From the NCBI RefSeq assembly GCF_003986935.1, contig NZ_RJZE01000015.1, forward strand, positions 142,475-206,474: a stretch of DNA of 64,000 bases. Reading direction: 5' to 3'. Below, in pieces: positions 9,959-18,712 of the stretch (position 1 is its first letter; each line of letters opens with the position of its first letter). The notes beneath the pieces were generated by a model. The model was given only the letters and a program-made list of their open reading frames with translations. It did no database searches and was not told where the DNA came from. This stretch comes from Paraburkholderia kururiensis JCM 10599 = LMG 19447. GTDB taxonomy: Bacteria; Pseudomonadota; Gammaproteobacteria; Burkholderiales; Burkholderiaceae. Position numbers and translations under genes: made by a program.

Positions 9959-10203
9959 GGTGCGGAAGCGGGGCGCGGGCCTTCAGTGCGGCCCGGTACA
10001 ATAACGATTTTCCAAGGATAGCACCGAGCTACGCGCGTCAAATTGGAAAATTGGCGCCCAAAGGCGTGCCAGTTTCCCGCTGTTGCGCGATGTCCACGGC
10101 GCGCCGTGGACGAGTTTCGAGGTTCATGCCGCGTGTGGCCTTGCATTTTGCCCGGCCGCTCTTCAGTCCTGTCCCCTGTGGTCCGTTTCCCTTCCCTGTT
10201 GCC

Positions 10204-11265
10204 ATGAACGCTTCCGCTCCCGTCATCGACACCTTGACCCTTGCCCGCCCCGACGACTGGCACCTGCACGTGCGCGACGGCGCCATGCTGGCCGCGGTGC
10301 TGCCGCATACGGCGCGCCAGTTCGGTCGCGCGATCATCATGCCGAACCTCAAGCCGCCGGTGACCACTACCGTGCTGGCGCAGGCGTATCGCGAGCGGAT
10401 CGTGGCAGCGATTCCGGCCGGCGTGCGCTTCGAGCCGCTGATGACGCTCTACCTCACCGACAACACGCCGCCCGACGAGATCCGCCGCGCCCGCGAAAGC
10501 GGCTTCGTGCACGGCGTGAAGCTTTATCCGGCAGGTGCGACGACAAACTCGGACGCGGGCGTGACCGATATCCGCAAATGCGCAAAGACGCTCGAAGCGA
10601 TGCAGGAAACGGGCATGCCGCTGCTGGTTCACGGTGAAGTGACCCATGCCGAGATCGATCTGTTCGACCGCGAGAAGGTCTTCATCGACCGCGTGATGAC
10701 GCCGCTGCGCCGCGATTTCCCGGCGCTCAAGGTCGTGTTCGAACACATCACGACGAAGGACGCCGTCGACTACATCCGCGCAGACAGCGCGAAGCCGGGG
10801 CTGCTCGGCGCGACCATCACGGCGCATCACCTGCTCTATAACCGCAACGCGATTTTCCAGGGCGGCATTCGCCCGCACTATTACTGCTTGCCGGTGCTCA
10901 AGCGCGAGACGCACCGCGTCGCGCTCGTGGAGGCCGCGACGTCGGGCGACCCGCGTTTTTTCCTCGGCACCGATAGCGCGCCGCACCCGAAGGGCCTCAA
11001 GGAACACGCGTGCGGGTGCGCCGGCTGCTACACGGCGCTGCACGCACTCGAACTTTACGCAGAAGCCTTCGATCAGGCGGGCGCCCTGGACAAGCTGGAA
11101 GGTTTCGCGAGCTTCTTCGGCGCGGACTTCTACGGTCTGCCGCGCAGCGCCGAGCGTGTGACCTTGCGGCGCGAGACGTGGACGCTGCCGGCCGAGGTAG
11201 TCGCGGGCGACACACCTGTCGTGCCGCTGCGCGGGGGCGAAACGATCGGCTGGCGGCTGGTCTGA
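10204..11265 (+). CDS. pyrC: Dihydroorotase (type II, PyrC)
   Basis: This 353-residue zinc enzyme cyclises carbamoyl-aspartate to dihydroorotate in pyrimidine synthesis. The metal ligands HLH are at residues 20-22, the lysine expected to be carbamylated is in HGVKLYPAG (Lys106), further histidines are in LLVHGEVTH, and the catalytic Asp is in GTDSAPH. Length matches E. coli PyrC (348). The frame is open upstream, but the start at 10204 (MNASAPV) gives the family N-terminus. A DUF3025 gene follows after 11 bp. Confidence 0.97.
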   Translation: MNASAPVIDTLTLARPDDWHLHVRDGAMLAAVLPHTARQFGRAIIMPNLKPPVTTTVLAQAYRERIVAAIPAGVRFEPLMTLYLTDNTPPDEIRRARESGFVHGVKLYPAGATTNSDAGVTDIRKCAKTLEAMQETGMPLLVHGEVTHAEIDLFDREKVFIDRVMTPLRRDFPALKVVFEHITTKDAVDYIRADSAKPGLLGATITAHHLLYNRNAIFQGGIRPHYYCLPVLKRETHRVALVEAATSGDPRFFLGTDSAPHPKGLKEHACGCAGCYTALHALELYAEAFDQAGALDKLEGFASFFGADFYGLPRSAERVTLRRETWTLPAEVVAGDTPVVPLRGGETIGWRLV

Positions 11266-11276
11266 CGGCAGCCGCG

Positions 11277-12257
11277 ATGCCGCACAAGGCGGCGAGCGAT
11301 GCGTGGGCGAAGGCGGAGGTGCCGGCCGGGGCGGTGGCGCCATGGGATGCCGCGGGCGTCGCGGCATCGCAAGCTCCGCTTACGTCCGCGGATCGGGTCG
11401 AACCGCAAAAACCGGCCTTGGCGGATGCGGACTGCGCTGTCCGAAGCGACCCGGCCGGCTTTGGCCGGATCGATTGGTCGCAACCGTGGTTCCAGCAGTT
11501 CGCTGCGCGCGGTGTGCGCTGGCAGCAGGCGGCGCTTCACGGCTACCCCCCGTTTCTCTCCGAGCTCAATGCGGATGCGCAGGCGTCCGGGCAGACGACT
11601 GGCCGAGGCCGGCCGCTCGCGTTCATCGCCCAGGACGACCTGCCGCCCGGCGCCGCCTACGAGGCGCATATCGCGGCCACCGGCTGCGTACCGACGCGGC
11701 ACAACCTCCATGATTTCTTCAACGCGCTGGTGTGGTTCTCGTTTCCGCGCGTCAAGGCGGCCCTGAACGCCCGGCAGGCCGAGCAGCTCGACTTGCTCGG
11801 CGTAGGCCCAACGCGCGGCGGCGTGCGTGACGCGCTCACCTTGTTCGACGAGAACGCCGTGATCTTCGCCAGCGCGAACCCCGAACAAACCGCGGCGTTG
11901 CGTGCCTTCGACTGGCACACGCTTTTCGTTGCGCATCGCGCGGGTTGGGGAGGGGACCGCGAGGTCCGATGCTTCGGGCACGCGCTGCTCGAAAAGCTCA
12001 TGGCGCCGTTCAAGGCCTGCACGGCGCACGCGTGGATCGTCGAGGTGCCCACGGCCTATTTTTCGTGGGACAGGGCGCAGCGCGACGCGTGGCTCGATGC
12101 GGCGGTGAGCGAAGCGCTCGCGCGTGACACCGAACTCAGCGGCCAGCGCTTTGCGCCGCTGCCCGTACTGGGTATTCCCGGCTGGTGGAGTGCAAACGAA
12201 GCCGCGGGGTTCTATGACGACCCGTCGGTATTTCGCAAGGGACGGCGGCAACGGTAG
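11277..12257 (+). CDS. DUF3025 domain protein, function unknown
   Basis: This 326-residue protein is recognised by the conserved NLHDFFNALVWFSFP block, followed by KAALN, which I associate with DUF3025. The first 70 residues are Ala/Pro-rich and poorly ordered; the conserved part starts near IDWSQPWFQQF. No signal peptide or membrane helix is evident, so it is probably cytosolic. It begins 11 bp after pyrC and is likely co-transcribed, but the pairing does not reveal a function. The ATG at 11277 follows the pyrC stop. Confidence 0.82.
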   Translation: MPHKAASDAWAKAEVPAGAVAPWDAAGVAASQAPLTSADRVEPQKPALADADCAVRSDPAGFGRIDWSQPWFQQFAARGVRWQQAALHGYPPFLSELNADAQASGQTTGRGRPLAFIAQDDLPPGAAYEAHIAATGCVPTRHNLHDFFNALVWFSFPRVKAALNARQAEQLDLLGVGPTRGGVRDALTLFDENAVIFASANPEQTAALRAFDWHTLFVAHRAGWGGDREVRCFGHALLEKLMAPFKACTAHAWIVEVPTAYFSWDRAQRDAWLDAAVSEALARDTELSGQRFAPLPVLGIPGWWSANEAAGFYDDPSVFRKGRRQR

Positions 12258-12320
12258 GCAACGGCTCTGCGCTCCGCCGTTGCAAATGGCCGGGCGCCCC
12301 ACATGTTAAGATCGCGCTTC

Positions 12321-12732
<412 letters not shown>

Positions 12733-12750
12733 CGCTTCATTCAGGAAAAA

Positions 12751-12783
12751 AGCCGGCGTCGATAACCGACGCCGGCTTTTTTT
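12751..12783 (+). terminator. Intrinsic terminator of rnpB
   Basis: A perfect 11-bp stem (AGCCGGCGTCG with CGACGCCGGCT, 5-nt loop) is followed by seven T. Confidence 0.9.
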
Positions 12784-12828
12784 CGGCTCATCGATGAGCC
12801 GGCGCGTGCCGATGCGCACGCGGGCGCG

Positions 12829-13248
12829 TCAGATCGCGACGATATCGAACGAATGCGTGAGTTCGGCTGTTTTTGCGAGCATGATCGACGCCGAGCAGTA
12901 CTTGTCGTGCGAAAGATTGATTGCGCGTTCGACGGTGGCCGGATTGAGATTCTTGCCCGTCACCGTGAAGTGGAAATGGATCTTCGTGAAGACCTTCGGG
13001 TCCTCGCTCGCGCGGTCGGCTTTCAGCGTCACGGAGCAGTCACTCACTTCCTGACGGCTCTTCTTCAGGATCATCACGACGTCATAGGCTGTGCAGCCGC
13101 CGGTGCCGAGCAGAACCATTTCCATAGGGCGCGGCGCGAGGTTGCGGCCGCCGCCTTCCGGGGCGCCGTCCATGGCCACAAGGTGGCCGCTGCCGGTTTC
13201 GGCGGCAAACGCCATTCCTTCGCCCATCCAGCTTACTTTGCATTCCAT
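12829..13248 (-). CDS. OsmC family protein
   Basis: This 139-residue protein is expected to be a small cytosolic dimer of the OsmC/Ohr/YhfA fold. The two conserved cysteines of peroxide-reducing members are in place (Cys52 in GTGGCTAYD and Cys118 in DKYCSAS). I chose the start at 13248 (MECKVSW), with GGAG about 8 bases upstream; the longer frame from 13281 lacks family similarity. The sequence looks closer to YhfA-like OsmC than to Ohr, so a role in thiol or peroxide homeostasis is plausible but unproved. It converges on the rnpB terminator. Confidence 0.9.
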   Translation of the reverse strand: MECKVSWMGEGMAFAAETGSGHLVAMDGAPEGGGRNLAPRPMEMVLLGTGGCTAYDVVMILKKSRQEVSDCSVTLKADRASEDPKVFTKIHFHFTVTGKNLNPATVERAINLSHDKYCSASIMLAKTAELTHSFDIVAI

Positions 13249-13568
13249 GCGTGTACTCCAGCCGTCTGGCTCAAACGTCAAGGCGGCAATTGTAGCCCGG
13301 TGTCTTCCGCGACGTTTCCCGGTATTGCCCGGCGTAATCCCATGGCGTGATGGCGTTTGCCCATCGGACTGCCGCCTTGCCTTTCGCGGAAACGTGTGAC
13401 CGAAGAATGGCGCGCGGTCGCAATTCTTTAGGGGTTTTACTCTAAAACGCGCGCGCTACGCGGGGTGCCACTGCCGCTAACGGGCTGATTTCCTTGAAGG
13501 TAGGACTTCTCGCTGTGCGAAGCGCATCGTTTCACATAGTGGTTTATGATTTCGCAATGCAAATATTC

Positions 13569-13597
13569 TTGCGTCGCACAAGCGCTGTCCGTATAAT
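13569..13597 (+). promoter_or_regulatory. Near-consensus sigma70 promoter of a small-RNA candidate
   Basis: TTGCGT (13569-13574), a 17-bp spacer and a perfect TATAAT (13592-13597). No coding sequence follows; instead a terminator appears about 95 nt after the expected start near 13604. Confidence 0.75.
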
Positions 13598-13603
13598 TGC
13601 GTT

Positions 13604-13698
13604 CATTGGTGATCGAGTTGTTCATCACCTCAGCATGTCTCCTCCACCCTCCTCCTTTGGTGGATTAAGCCCGAACCAAAAGCGTTCGGGCTTTTTTT
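13604..13698 (+). ncRNA. Candidate small RNA with an anti-Shine-Dalgarno hairpin loop
   Basis: About 95 nt lie between a near-consensus promoter and an intrinsic terminator, with no plausible ORF. Three hairpins can be drawn: 13608-13613 with 13624-13629; 13643-13648 with 13659-13664, both perfect 6-bp stems; and a 10-bp terminator stem, 13667-13676 with 13684-13693, running into T at 13692-13698. The middle loop (13649-13658) is CTCCTCCTTT, which as RNA contains the CCUCCUUU of the 16S 3' end and is complementary to AAGGAGG. A second CUCC lies just before that stem. It is most likely a trans-acting riboregulator that blocks ribosome-binding sites. C-rich anti-SD small RNAs are known in Burkholderia and Rhizobiales; which family this belongs to I cannot say. 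Confidence 0.72.
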
Positions 13699-13814
13699 CG
13701 TCCGTTGCAAGCATGGTTGCAACGCGTTTGCCGGGCGGTAAGCGTTCACTCCGGCATAGACGAGGGACCGACGGCGCTTGCGCGACGCCTCCTTGCCGCC
13801 ACGTCAGGCCGGCT

Positions 13815-13844
13815 TTGACGTAGTCCGCCAATTTCCTTTATAAT
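13815..13844 (+). promoter_or_regulatory. Promoter of rplM-rpsI
   Basis: TTGACG (13815-13820), an 18-bp spacer and TATAAT (13839-13844). The expected start near 13851 gives a leader of about 114 nt before rplM, long enough for feedback control. A small hairpin (AGCGC with GCGCT, 13898-13913) followed by TTTT lies inside the leader. Confidence 0.75.
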
Positions 13845-13964
13845 TCAGGGCTTTTCCGTATCATGCCCACGGAAGAAGAACAGGGAGAGCCTGCGCCAGC
13901 GCCTCGGAGCGCTTTTCAACAAGCAGGAAAGAACACAGGGCACTGCATTTTTATTGGATCGATC

Positions 13965-14393
13965 ATGAAGACGTTTTCCGCAAAAGCCCATGAGGTGACG
14001 CGTGAATGGTACGTGATTGACGCGACGGATAAGGTTCTCGGCCGTGTCGCCAGCGAAGTGGCACGCCGTCTGCGCGGCAAGCACAAGCCTGAGTTCACCC
14101 CGCACGTCGATACCGGCGATTTCATCATCGTCGTCAACGCGAGCAAGCTCAAGGTCACGGGCAACAAGACCACCGACAAGAAGTACTACCGTCACTCGGG
14201 CTACCCGGGCGGTATCTATGAAACGACGTTCGGCAAGATGCAGGAACGCTTCCCGGGCCGCGCGCTCGAGAAGGCAGTGAAGGGCATGCTGCCGAAGGGC
14301 CCGCTCGGCTACGCGATGATCAAGAAGCTGAAGGTCTACGCCGAAGCAACGCATCCGCACTCGGCTCAGCAGCCGAAAGCGCTCGAGATCTAA
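13965..14393 (+). CDS. rplM: 50S ribosomal protein L13
   Basis: This 142-residue protein is an early-assembly component of the large ribosomal subunit and has exactly the E. coli L13 length. Typical segments are WYVIDATDKVLGRVASEVA, HVDTGDFIIVVNA and YRHSGYPGG. The start at 13965 (MKTFSAK) is the family start; an in-frame ATG at 13863 would add 34 unrelated residues inside the leader. rpsI follows after 11 bp, the usual L13-S9 operon. Confidence 0.98.
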   Translation: MKTFSAKAHEVTREWYVIDATDKVLGRVASEVARRLRGKHKPEFTPHVDTGDFIIVVNASKLKVTGNKTTDKKYYRHSGYPGGIYETTFGKMQERFPGRALEKAVKGMLPKGPLGYAMIKKLKVYAEATHPHSAQQPKALEI

Positions 14394-14404
14394 GGGGAGC
14401 CCAC

Positions 14405-14797
14405 ATGATCGGTAACTGGAACTACGGTACGGGCCGCCGCAAGAGCGCAGTCGCTCGTGTCTTCATCAAGTCGGGCAAGGGCGAGATCGTCGTCAACGGC
14501 AAGCCTATCGCCGACTACTTCTCGCGTGAAACCTCGCTGATGATCGTGCGCCAGCCGCTTGAGCTCACGAACCACGGCGCCACGTTCGACATCAAGGTGA
14601 ACGTGACCGGTGGCGGCGAAACGGGTCAGGCAGGCGCTGTGCGCCACGGCATCACCCGCGCGCTGATCGACTACGACGCGACGCTGAAGCCGGCACTGTC
14701 GAGCGCCGGGTTTGTCACCCGCGACGCACGTGAAGTGGAACGTAAGAAGGTCGGTTTCCACAAGGCACGCCGCCGCAAGCAGTTCTCGAAGCGTTAA
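14405..14797 (+). CDS. rpsI: 30S ribosomal protein S9
   Basis: This 130-residue protein is the S9 subunit of the small ribosomal subunit, whose basic C-terminal tail reaches the P-site tRNA. The tail RRRKQFSKR is intact, and GTGRRKSAVARVF and GGGETGQAGAVRHGI are family hallmarks. AGGGGAG precedes the ATG. It is co-transcribed with rplM and followed by a terminator. Confidence 0.98.
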   Translation: MIGNWNYGTGRRKSAVARVFIKSGKGEIVVNGKPIADYFSRETSLMIVRQPLELTNHGATFDIKVNVTGGGETGQAGAVRHGITRALIDYDATLKPALSSAGFVTRDAREVERKKVGFHKARRRKQFSKR

Positions 14798-14847
14798 GCG
14801 CTTCACTGGCTGTCCCGCGCACATTGGGTGCGGGGCGCCGGGACCGC

Positions 14848-14883
14848 AAAAAGCCGCCCGCGCAGATGCGCCGGCGGCTTTTT
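14848..14883 (+). terminator. Terminator of rplM-rpsI
   Basis: The arms AAAAAGCCGCC and GGCGGCTTTTT form an 11-bp stem around a GC-rich loop, ending in five T. Confidence 0.8.
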
Positions 14884-14990
14884 CGTCTGTATAGCCGGCC
14901 GCGTGGAGAACCCCTTGATTTTGTGGGCTTAAAGCACGACTTTGGGATCAGTCCTACAATACCGGCTAAAGGCTTTTTTGGAGAGTTCGA

Positions 14991-15356
14991 ATGAACGCTG
15001 TGACCGACACCCCCGTGACCGACATGCCGGGTCCCTTCGTCTTCACGGACGCAGCGGCTGACAAGGTCAAACAACTGATTGACGAAGAAGGCAACCCCGA
15101 GCTGAAGCTGCGCGTGTTCGTGCAAGGCGGCGGCTGCTCCGGCTTTCAATACGGCTTCACGTTCGACGAGACGACCAACGAGGACGACACCGTGATGGTG
15201 AAGAACGGCGTCCAGTTGCTGATCGACGCCATGAGCTACCAGTACCTGGTGGGCGCTGAGATCGACTACAAGGACGACCTCAACGGCGCACAGTTCGTCA
15301 TCAAGAACCCGAACGCCTCGACTACCTGCGGTTGCGGCTCGTCGTTCTCGGTCTGA
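14991..15356 (+). CDS. erpA: Iron-sulfur cluster insertion protein ErpA
   Basis: This 121-residue A-type carrier passes Fe-S clusters to apoproteins. The three cluster cysteines are conserved: Cys49 in GGGCSGFQYG and Cys113/Cys115 in TTCGCGSSFSV. The first 13 residues are a short variable extension with a TDTPVTDMP mini-repeat. GGAGAG precedes the ATG. It stands alone between terminators, so it probably has its own promoter. Confidence 0.96.
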   Translation: MNAVTDTPVTDMPGPFVFTDAAADKVKQLIDEEGNPELKLRVFVQGGGCSGFQYGFTFDETTNEDDTVMVKNGVQLLIDAMSYQYLVGAEIDYKDDLNGAQFVIKNPNASTTCGCGSSFSV

Positions 15357-15387
15357 TCGACCTGAGGTTGTACGGCGGGTGGTATCA

Positions 15388-15414
15388 AAAAAACGGGGCG
15401 CGAAGCCCCGTTTT
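15388..15414. terminator. Bidirectional terminator between erpA and anmK
   Basis: The stem ACGGGGC/GCCCCGT (loop GCGAA) is flanked by an A-run on the left and TTTT on the right, so it serves both convergent genes. Confidence 0.8.
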
Positions 15415-15462
15415 CTATTGGTGTCTCATTGCCCGCTCCGCACAGGCGTGTGGCCGCGCTCT

Positions 15463-16617
15463 TCAGTGCGGATAAATCGCTCCCAGCACCCGTTCCCCCG
15501 CGGCGCCCGTGACGGACGGCAGGTTGCCCGGTTCGCGCGCGACGCAGCGCATGGCGAGCCAGGCGAAGGCGAGCGGCTCGACCTGATGCGGCGGCACGCC
15601 GAGCGCCTCGGTGGTCATCACCGGCACGCCCGCCACGCCGCTCGCCTGTAGCGCGCCCTCCAGCGCCTTCAACAGTCTGGGATTGCGCGCCCCGCCGCCG
15701 CAGACGTACACGGCGCGACAGTCCGAGGCGTGACGCTCGATCTCGCGCGCCACGGTCACGGCCGTGAGCGCCGCCAGGGTAGCCTGCACGTCCGCGGGCG
15801 GTACCGCCTCATAGCCGCGTAGCTTGCCATCGAGCCAGACTGCGTTGAAGAGGTCGCGCCCTGTGCTCTTGGGGGGCTTCTGTTCGAAGAATGGTTCGTC
15901 GAGCAGCGCGTTGAGCAGCGGCTGATGAATCTGACCGCTCGCGGCGAAGTGGCCGCCTTCGTCGTACGGTTTGCCGATATGCCGGCTGGCCCACAGATCA
16001 AGCAGCGCGTTCGCCGGCCCGCAGTCGAAGCCGCGCACGGCGCCGGACGCATCGAGAATCGTAATGTTGCTGATGCCGCCCAGGTTGCACACCACCCGTG
16101 TTTCGCGTCGCGAGCCGAACACTGTGGCGTGGAAGGCGGGGACGAGCGGCGCGCCCTGACCGCCCGCCGCTACGTCGCGGCTGCGGAAATCGGCGACCAC
16201 GTCAATATGGGTCATCTCGGCGAGCAGCGCCGGATTGTTGGTCTGCCGCGTGAAGCCCATCTCGGGACGATGACGCACGGTTTGTCCGTGCACGCCGATG
16301 GCGCGCACCTGGCCGGGGGAGAGGTTGCCGGCACGCAGCAGCTCGTGGCAGCAGACAGCGTAGCGGGCAGCGAGCGCATTGGCCGCCAGCGCCTCGCGCT
16401 CGATCTCGTTCTCGCCGGGATGCTGGAGCGCGAAGAGGGCGTCGCGCAGGCCGTCCGCGAAGCCTACGAATGCCTCCGCCCGCACGACCGGCGGCTTGCC
16501 GTGCTCGAACTGGACCGCGATGCCATCCACGCCGTCCATGCTCGTGCCGGACATCAAGCCGAAATACAGGCCGTCGGCGGCGTGCTGTGCCGCCCGTTCA
16601 TCGTCGCGCTGGGACAC
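15463..16617 (-). CDS. anmK: Anhydro-N-acetylmuramic acid kinase
   Basis: This 384-residue cytosolic enzyme phosphorylates and opens 1,6-anhydro-MurNAc during recycling of murein fragments. The ATP-binding signature GLMSGTSMDGVD is at residues 20-31, and CNLGGISNIT plus DCGPANALLD are conserved in the ASKHA-type AnmK family. Length fits (E. coli 369). It converges on erpA and diverges from tyrS. Confidence 0.96.
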   Translation of the reverse strand: MSQRDDERAAQHAADGLYFGLMSGTSMDGVDGIAVQFEHGKPPVVRAEAFVGFADGLRDALFALQHPGENEIEREALAANALAARYAVCCHELLRAGNLSPGQVRAIGVHGQTVRHRPEMGFTRQTNNPALLAEMTHIDVVADFRSRDVAAGGQGAPLVPAFHATVFGSRRETRVVCNLGGISNITILDASGAVRGFDCGPANALLDLWASRHIGKPYDEGGHFAASGQIHQPLLNALLDEPFFEQKPPKSTGRDLFNAVWLDGKLRGYEAVPPADVQATLAALTAVTVAREIERHASDCRAVYVCGGGARNPRLLKALEGALQASGVAGVPVMTTEALGVPPHQVEPLAFAWLAMRCVAREPGNLPSVTGAAGERVLGAIYPH

Positions 16618-16839
16618 GTCTTCACTCCTTTCGCTGAAGTCGTTGCGGCGCGGTGGCCGCGTGTGTATGCGTCACGCGATTATCGGCTATCAGCGCAAGG
16701 GCGGGGCGCGTAAAACGGGCGTGATCTCGCGGATCGGTGCCGTCTTGCGTCGCGACCTTTTCCCGAGCCGCGAGCAAACATCGGCGCGGAAAGGGGAATC
16801 ACGTAAAATCGCATGTCTGACTTCAAGTTACGTTACAGC

Positions 16840-18087
16840 ATGAGCACCGAGTCCCCGTCCCAAGCCGCCCCCGCCTTTCCGATCACCGACGAAGTGCGTC
16901 ACGCGCTCGCCGTCGCCAAACGTGGCGCCGATGAACTGCTGATCGAAGAAGAGTTCGTGCAGAAGCTCGCGAAGAGCGCCGCCACGGGCACGCCGCTGCG
17001 TATCAAGCTGGGCCTCGACCCGACCGCACCGGACATCCATATCGGCCACACAGTGGTGCTCAACAAGATGCGCCAGTTGCAGGACCTGGGGCACACCGTG
17101 ATCTTCCTGATCGGCGATTTCACCTCGCTGATCGGCGACCCTTCAGGGCGCAACGCGACGCGCCCGCCGCTCACGCGCGAGCAGATCGAGTCCAACGCAA
17201 AGACCTATTTCGATCAGGCGGCGCTCGTGCTCGATCGCGAAAAGACGGAGATCCGCTTCAATAGCGAATGGTGCATGCCGCTTGGCGCCGACGGCATGAT
17301 CAAGCTCGCCTCGCGCTATACGGTGGCCCGCATGCTGGAGCGCGAAGACTTCACGAAGCGTTTCCAGGGCGGCGTCCCCATTTCGATCCACGAATTTCTG
17401 TACCCGCTCATGCAGGGCTACGACTCGGTCGCGCTCAACGCCGACCTGGAACTGGGCGGCACGGACCAGAAGTTCAACCTGCTGGTGGGCCGCGAGTTGC
17501 AGAAGCAGTACGGCCAGGACCAGCAGTGCATTCTGACGATGCCGCTGCTCGAGGGTCTGGACGGCGTCGACAAGATGTCGAAGTCGAAGAACAACTACGT
17601 GGGCATCAGCGAAAAGCCGAACGACATGTTCGGCAAGCTCATGAGCATCTCCGACACGCTGATGTGGCGCTACTTCGAGCTTCTGTCGTTCCGCCCCATG
17701 GACGAGATTGCGCGCTTCCGGCGCGAGGCCGAAGAGGGCCGCAATCCGCGCGACTTCAAGGTGATGCTGGCGCAGGAAGTCGTGGCGCGCTTCCACTCGC
17801 AGGGCGATGCCGAGCGCGCGCTCGAAGACTTCAACCACCGCGCGAAGGGCGGCGTGCCGGACGACATTCCGGCCGTGACGCTGCCGGGCGCGCCGCTCGC
17901 CGTTGGCCAGTTGCTCAAGCAGGCGGGCCTCGTGCCGTCGACCAGCGAAGCGCTGCGCAATATCGAGCAGGGCGGCGTGAAGATCGATGGCGCCACGGTC
18001 TCTGACAAGGGACTGAAGGTAGACGCGGGCGAGTACGTGGTGCAGGTCGGCAAGCGCCGCTTCGCGCGCGTGACGCTCACCGCATGA
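16840..18087 (+). CDS. tyrS: Tyrosyl-tRNA synthetase
   Basis: This 415-residue class I synthetase charges tRNA-Tyr. The HIGH motif is intact (residues 67-70, PDIHIGH), KMSKS is near residue 245, and a C-terminal S4 RNA-binding domain is present (IEQGGVKIDG). I chose the start MSTESPSQ at 16840 because related proteins begin with MSTE; an in-frame ATG at 16813 would add 9 residues and neither start has a clear Shine-Dalgarno. dtd overlaps its stop by 4 bp. Confidence 0.95.
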   Translation: MSTESPSQAAPAFPITDEVRHALAVAKRGADELLIEEEFVQKLAKSAATGTPLRIKLGLDPTAPDIHIGHTVVLNKMRQLQDLGHTVIFLIGDFTSLIGDPSGRNATRPPLTREQIESNAKTYFDQAALVLDREKTEIRFNSEWCMPLGADGMIKLASRYTVARMLEREDFTKRFQGGVPISIHEFLYPLMQGYDSVALNADLELGGTDQKFNLLVGRELQKQYGQDQQCILTMPLLEGLDGVDKMSKSKNNYVGISEKPNDMFGKLMSISDTLMWRYFELLSFRPMDEIARFRREAEEGRNPRDFKVMLAQEVVARFHSQGDAERALEDFNHRAKGGVPDDIPAVTLPGAPLAVGQLLKQAGLVPSTSEALRNIEQGGVKIDGATVSDKGLKVDAGEYVVQVGKRRFARVTLTA

Positions 18088-18554
18088 TTGCGCTGATCCA
18101 GCGCGTGCGGCGCGCCGATGTGCGCGTCGCTGGCCCCGAAGGCGAGCGCGTCACCGGCGCCATTGGAGCCGGGCTGCTCGCGCTCGTGTGCGCGGAACGC
18201 GGGGACACGGAAGCCATGGCCGACCGGCTGCTCGCCAAGGTGCTCGGCTATCGCGTGTTCGGCGATGCTGCGGGGAAGATGAACCTCTCCGTGCAGAACA
18301 TCGACGGCGCGGGGCAAGCGGGTGGTCTGCTGCTTGTCTCGCAGTTCACGCTCGCCGCCGATACCAACAGTGGCCTGCGTCCCAGCTTTACGCCGGCGGC
18401 TCCGCCCGAAGAGGGGCGTCGGCTGTTCGACTACTTCGTTGCGGCGGCGCGAGCAAAGCATCCCATCGTGGAGACCGGCGAGTTCGGCGCCGAGATGCAG
18501 GTTTCGCTCGTCAACGACGGCCCCGTCACGTTCTGGCTGCAAGTGCGTAACTGA
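18084..18554 (+). CDS. dtd: D-aminoacyl-tRNA deacylase
   Basis: This 156-residue enzyme removes D-amino acids, classically D-Tyr, mischarged onto tRNA. Both active-site motifs are present: SQFTLA (86-91) and the Gly-cisPro motif NDGPVT (144-149). The ATG overlaps the tyrS stop (ATGA), so the two are translationally coupled, and the pairing makes biochemical sense because TyrRS is prone to D-Tyr charging. Confidence 0.97.
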   Translation: MIALIQRVRRADVRVAGPEGERVTGAIGAGLLALVCAERGDTEAMADRLLAKVLGYRVFGDAAGKMNLSVQNIDGAGQAGGLLLVSQFTLAADTNSGLRPSFTPAAPPEEGRRLFDYFVAAARAKHPIVETGEFGAEMQVSLVNDGPVTFWLQVRN

Positions 18555-18712
18555 CCTCGGCCGAACTTGCCGACTGAACTTGCCGGCCGAGGTTGCCCGC
18601 GGTTGTGCGGCAGAGCGCCCGTGTCGCGCGGCCATCGTGGACGCGGCGCGGCTTTTGCGACAATGTCCGCTTTCCGGGACCGCCGCCTGCGGGCGGTGCC
18701 ACCATCCTCTCC

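Noticed and set aside
13863..13964. In-frame extension of L13 by 34 residues
   Set aside because: L13 is conserved from MKTFSAK, and the extension lies in the leader close to the promoter.
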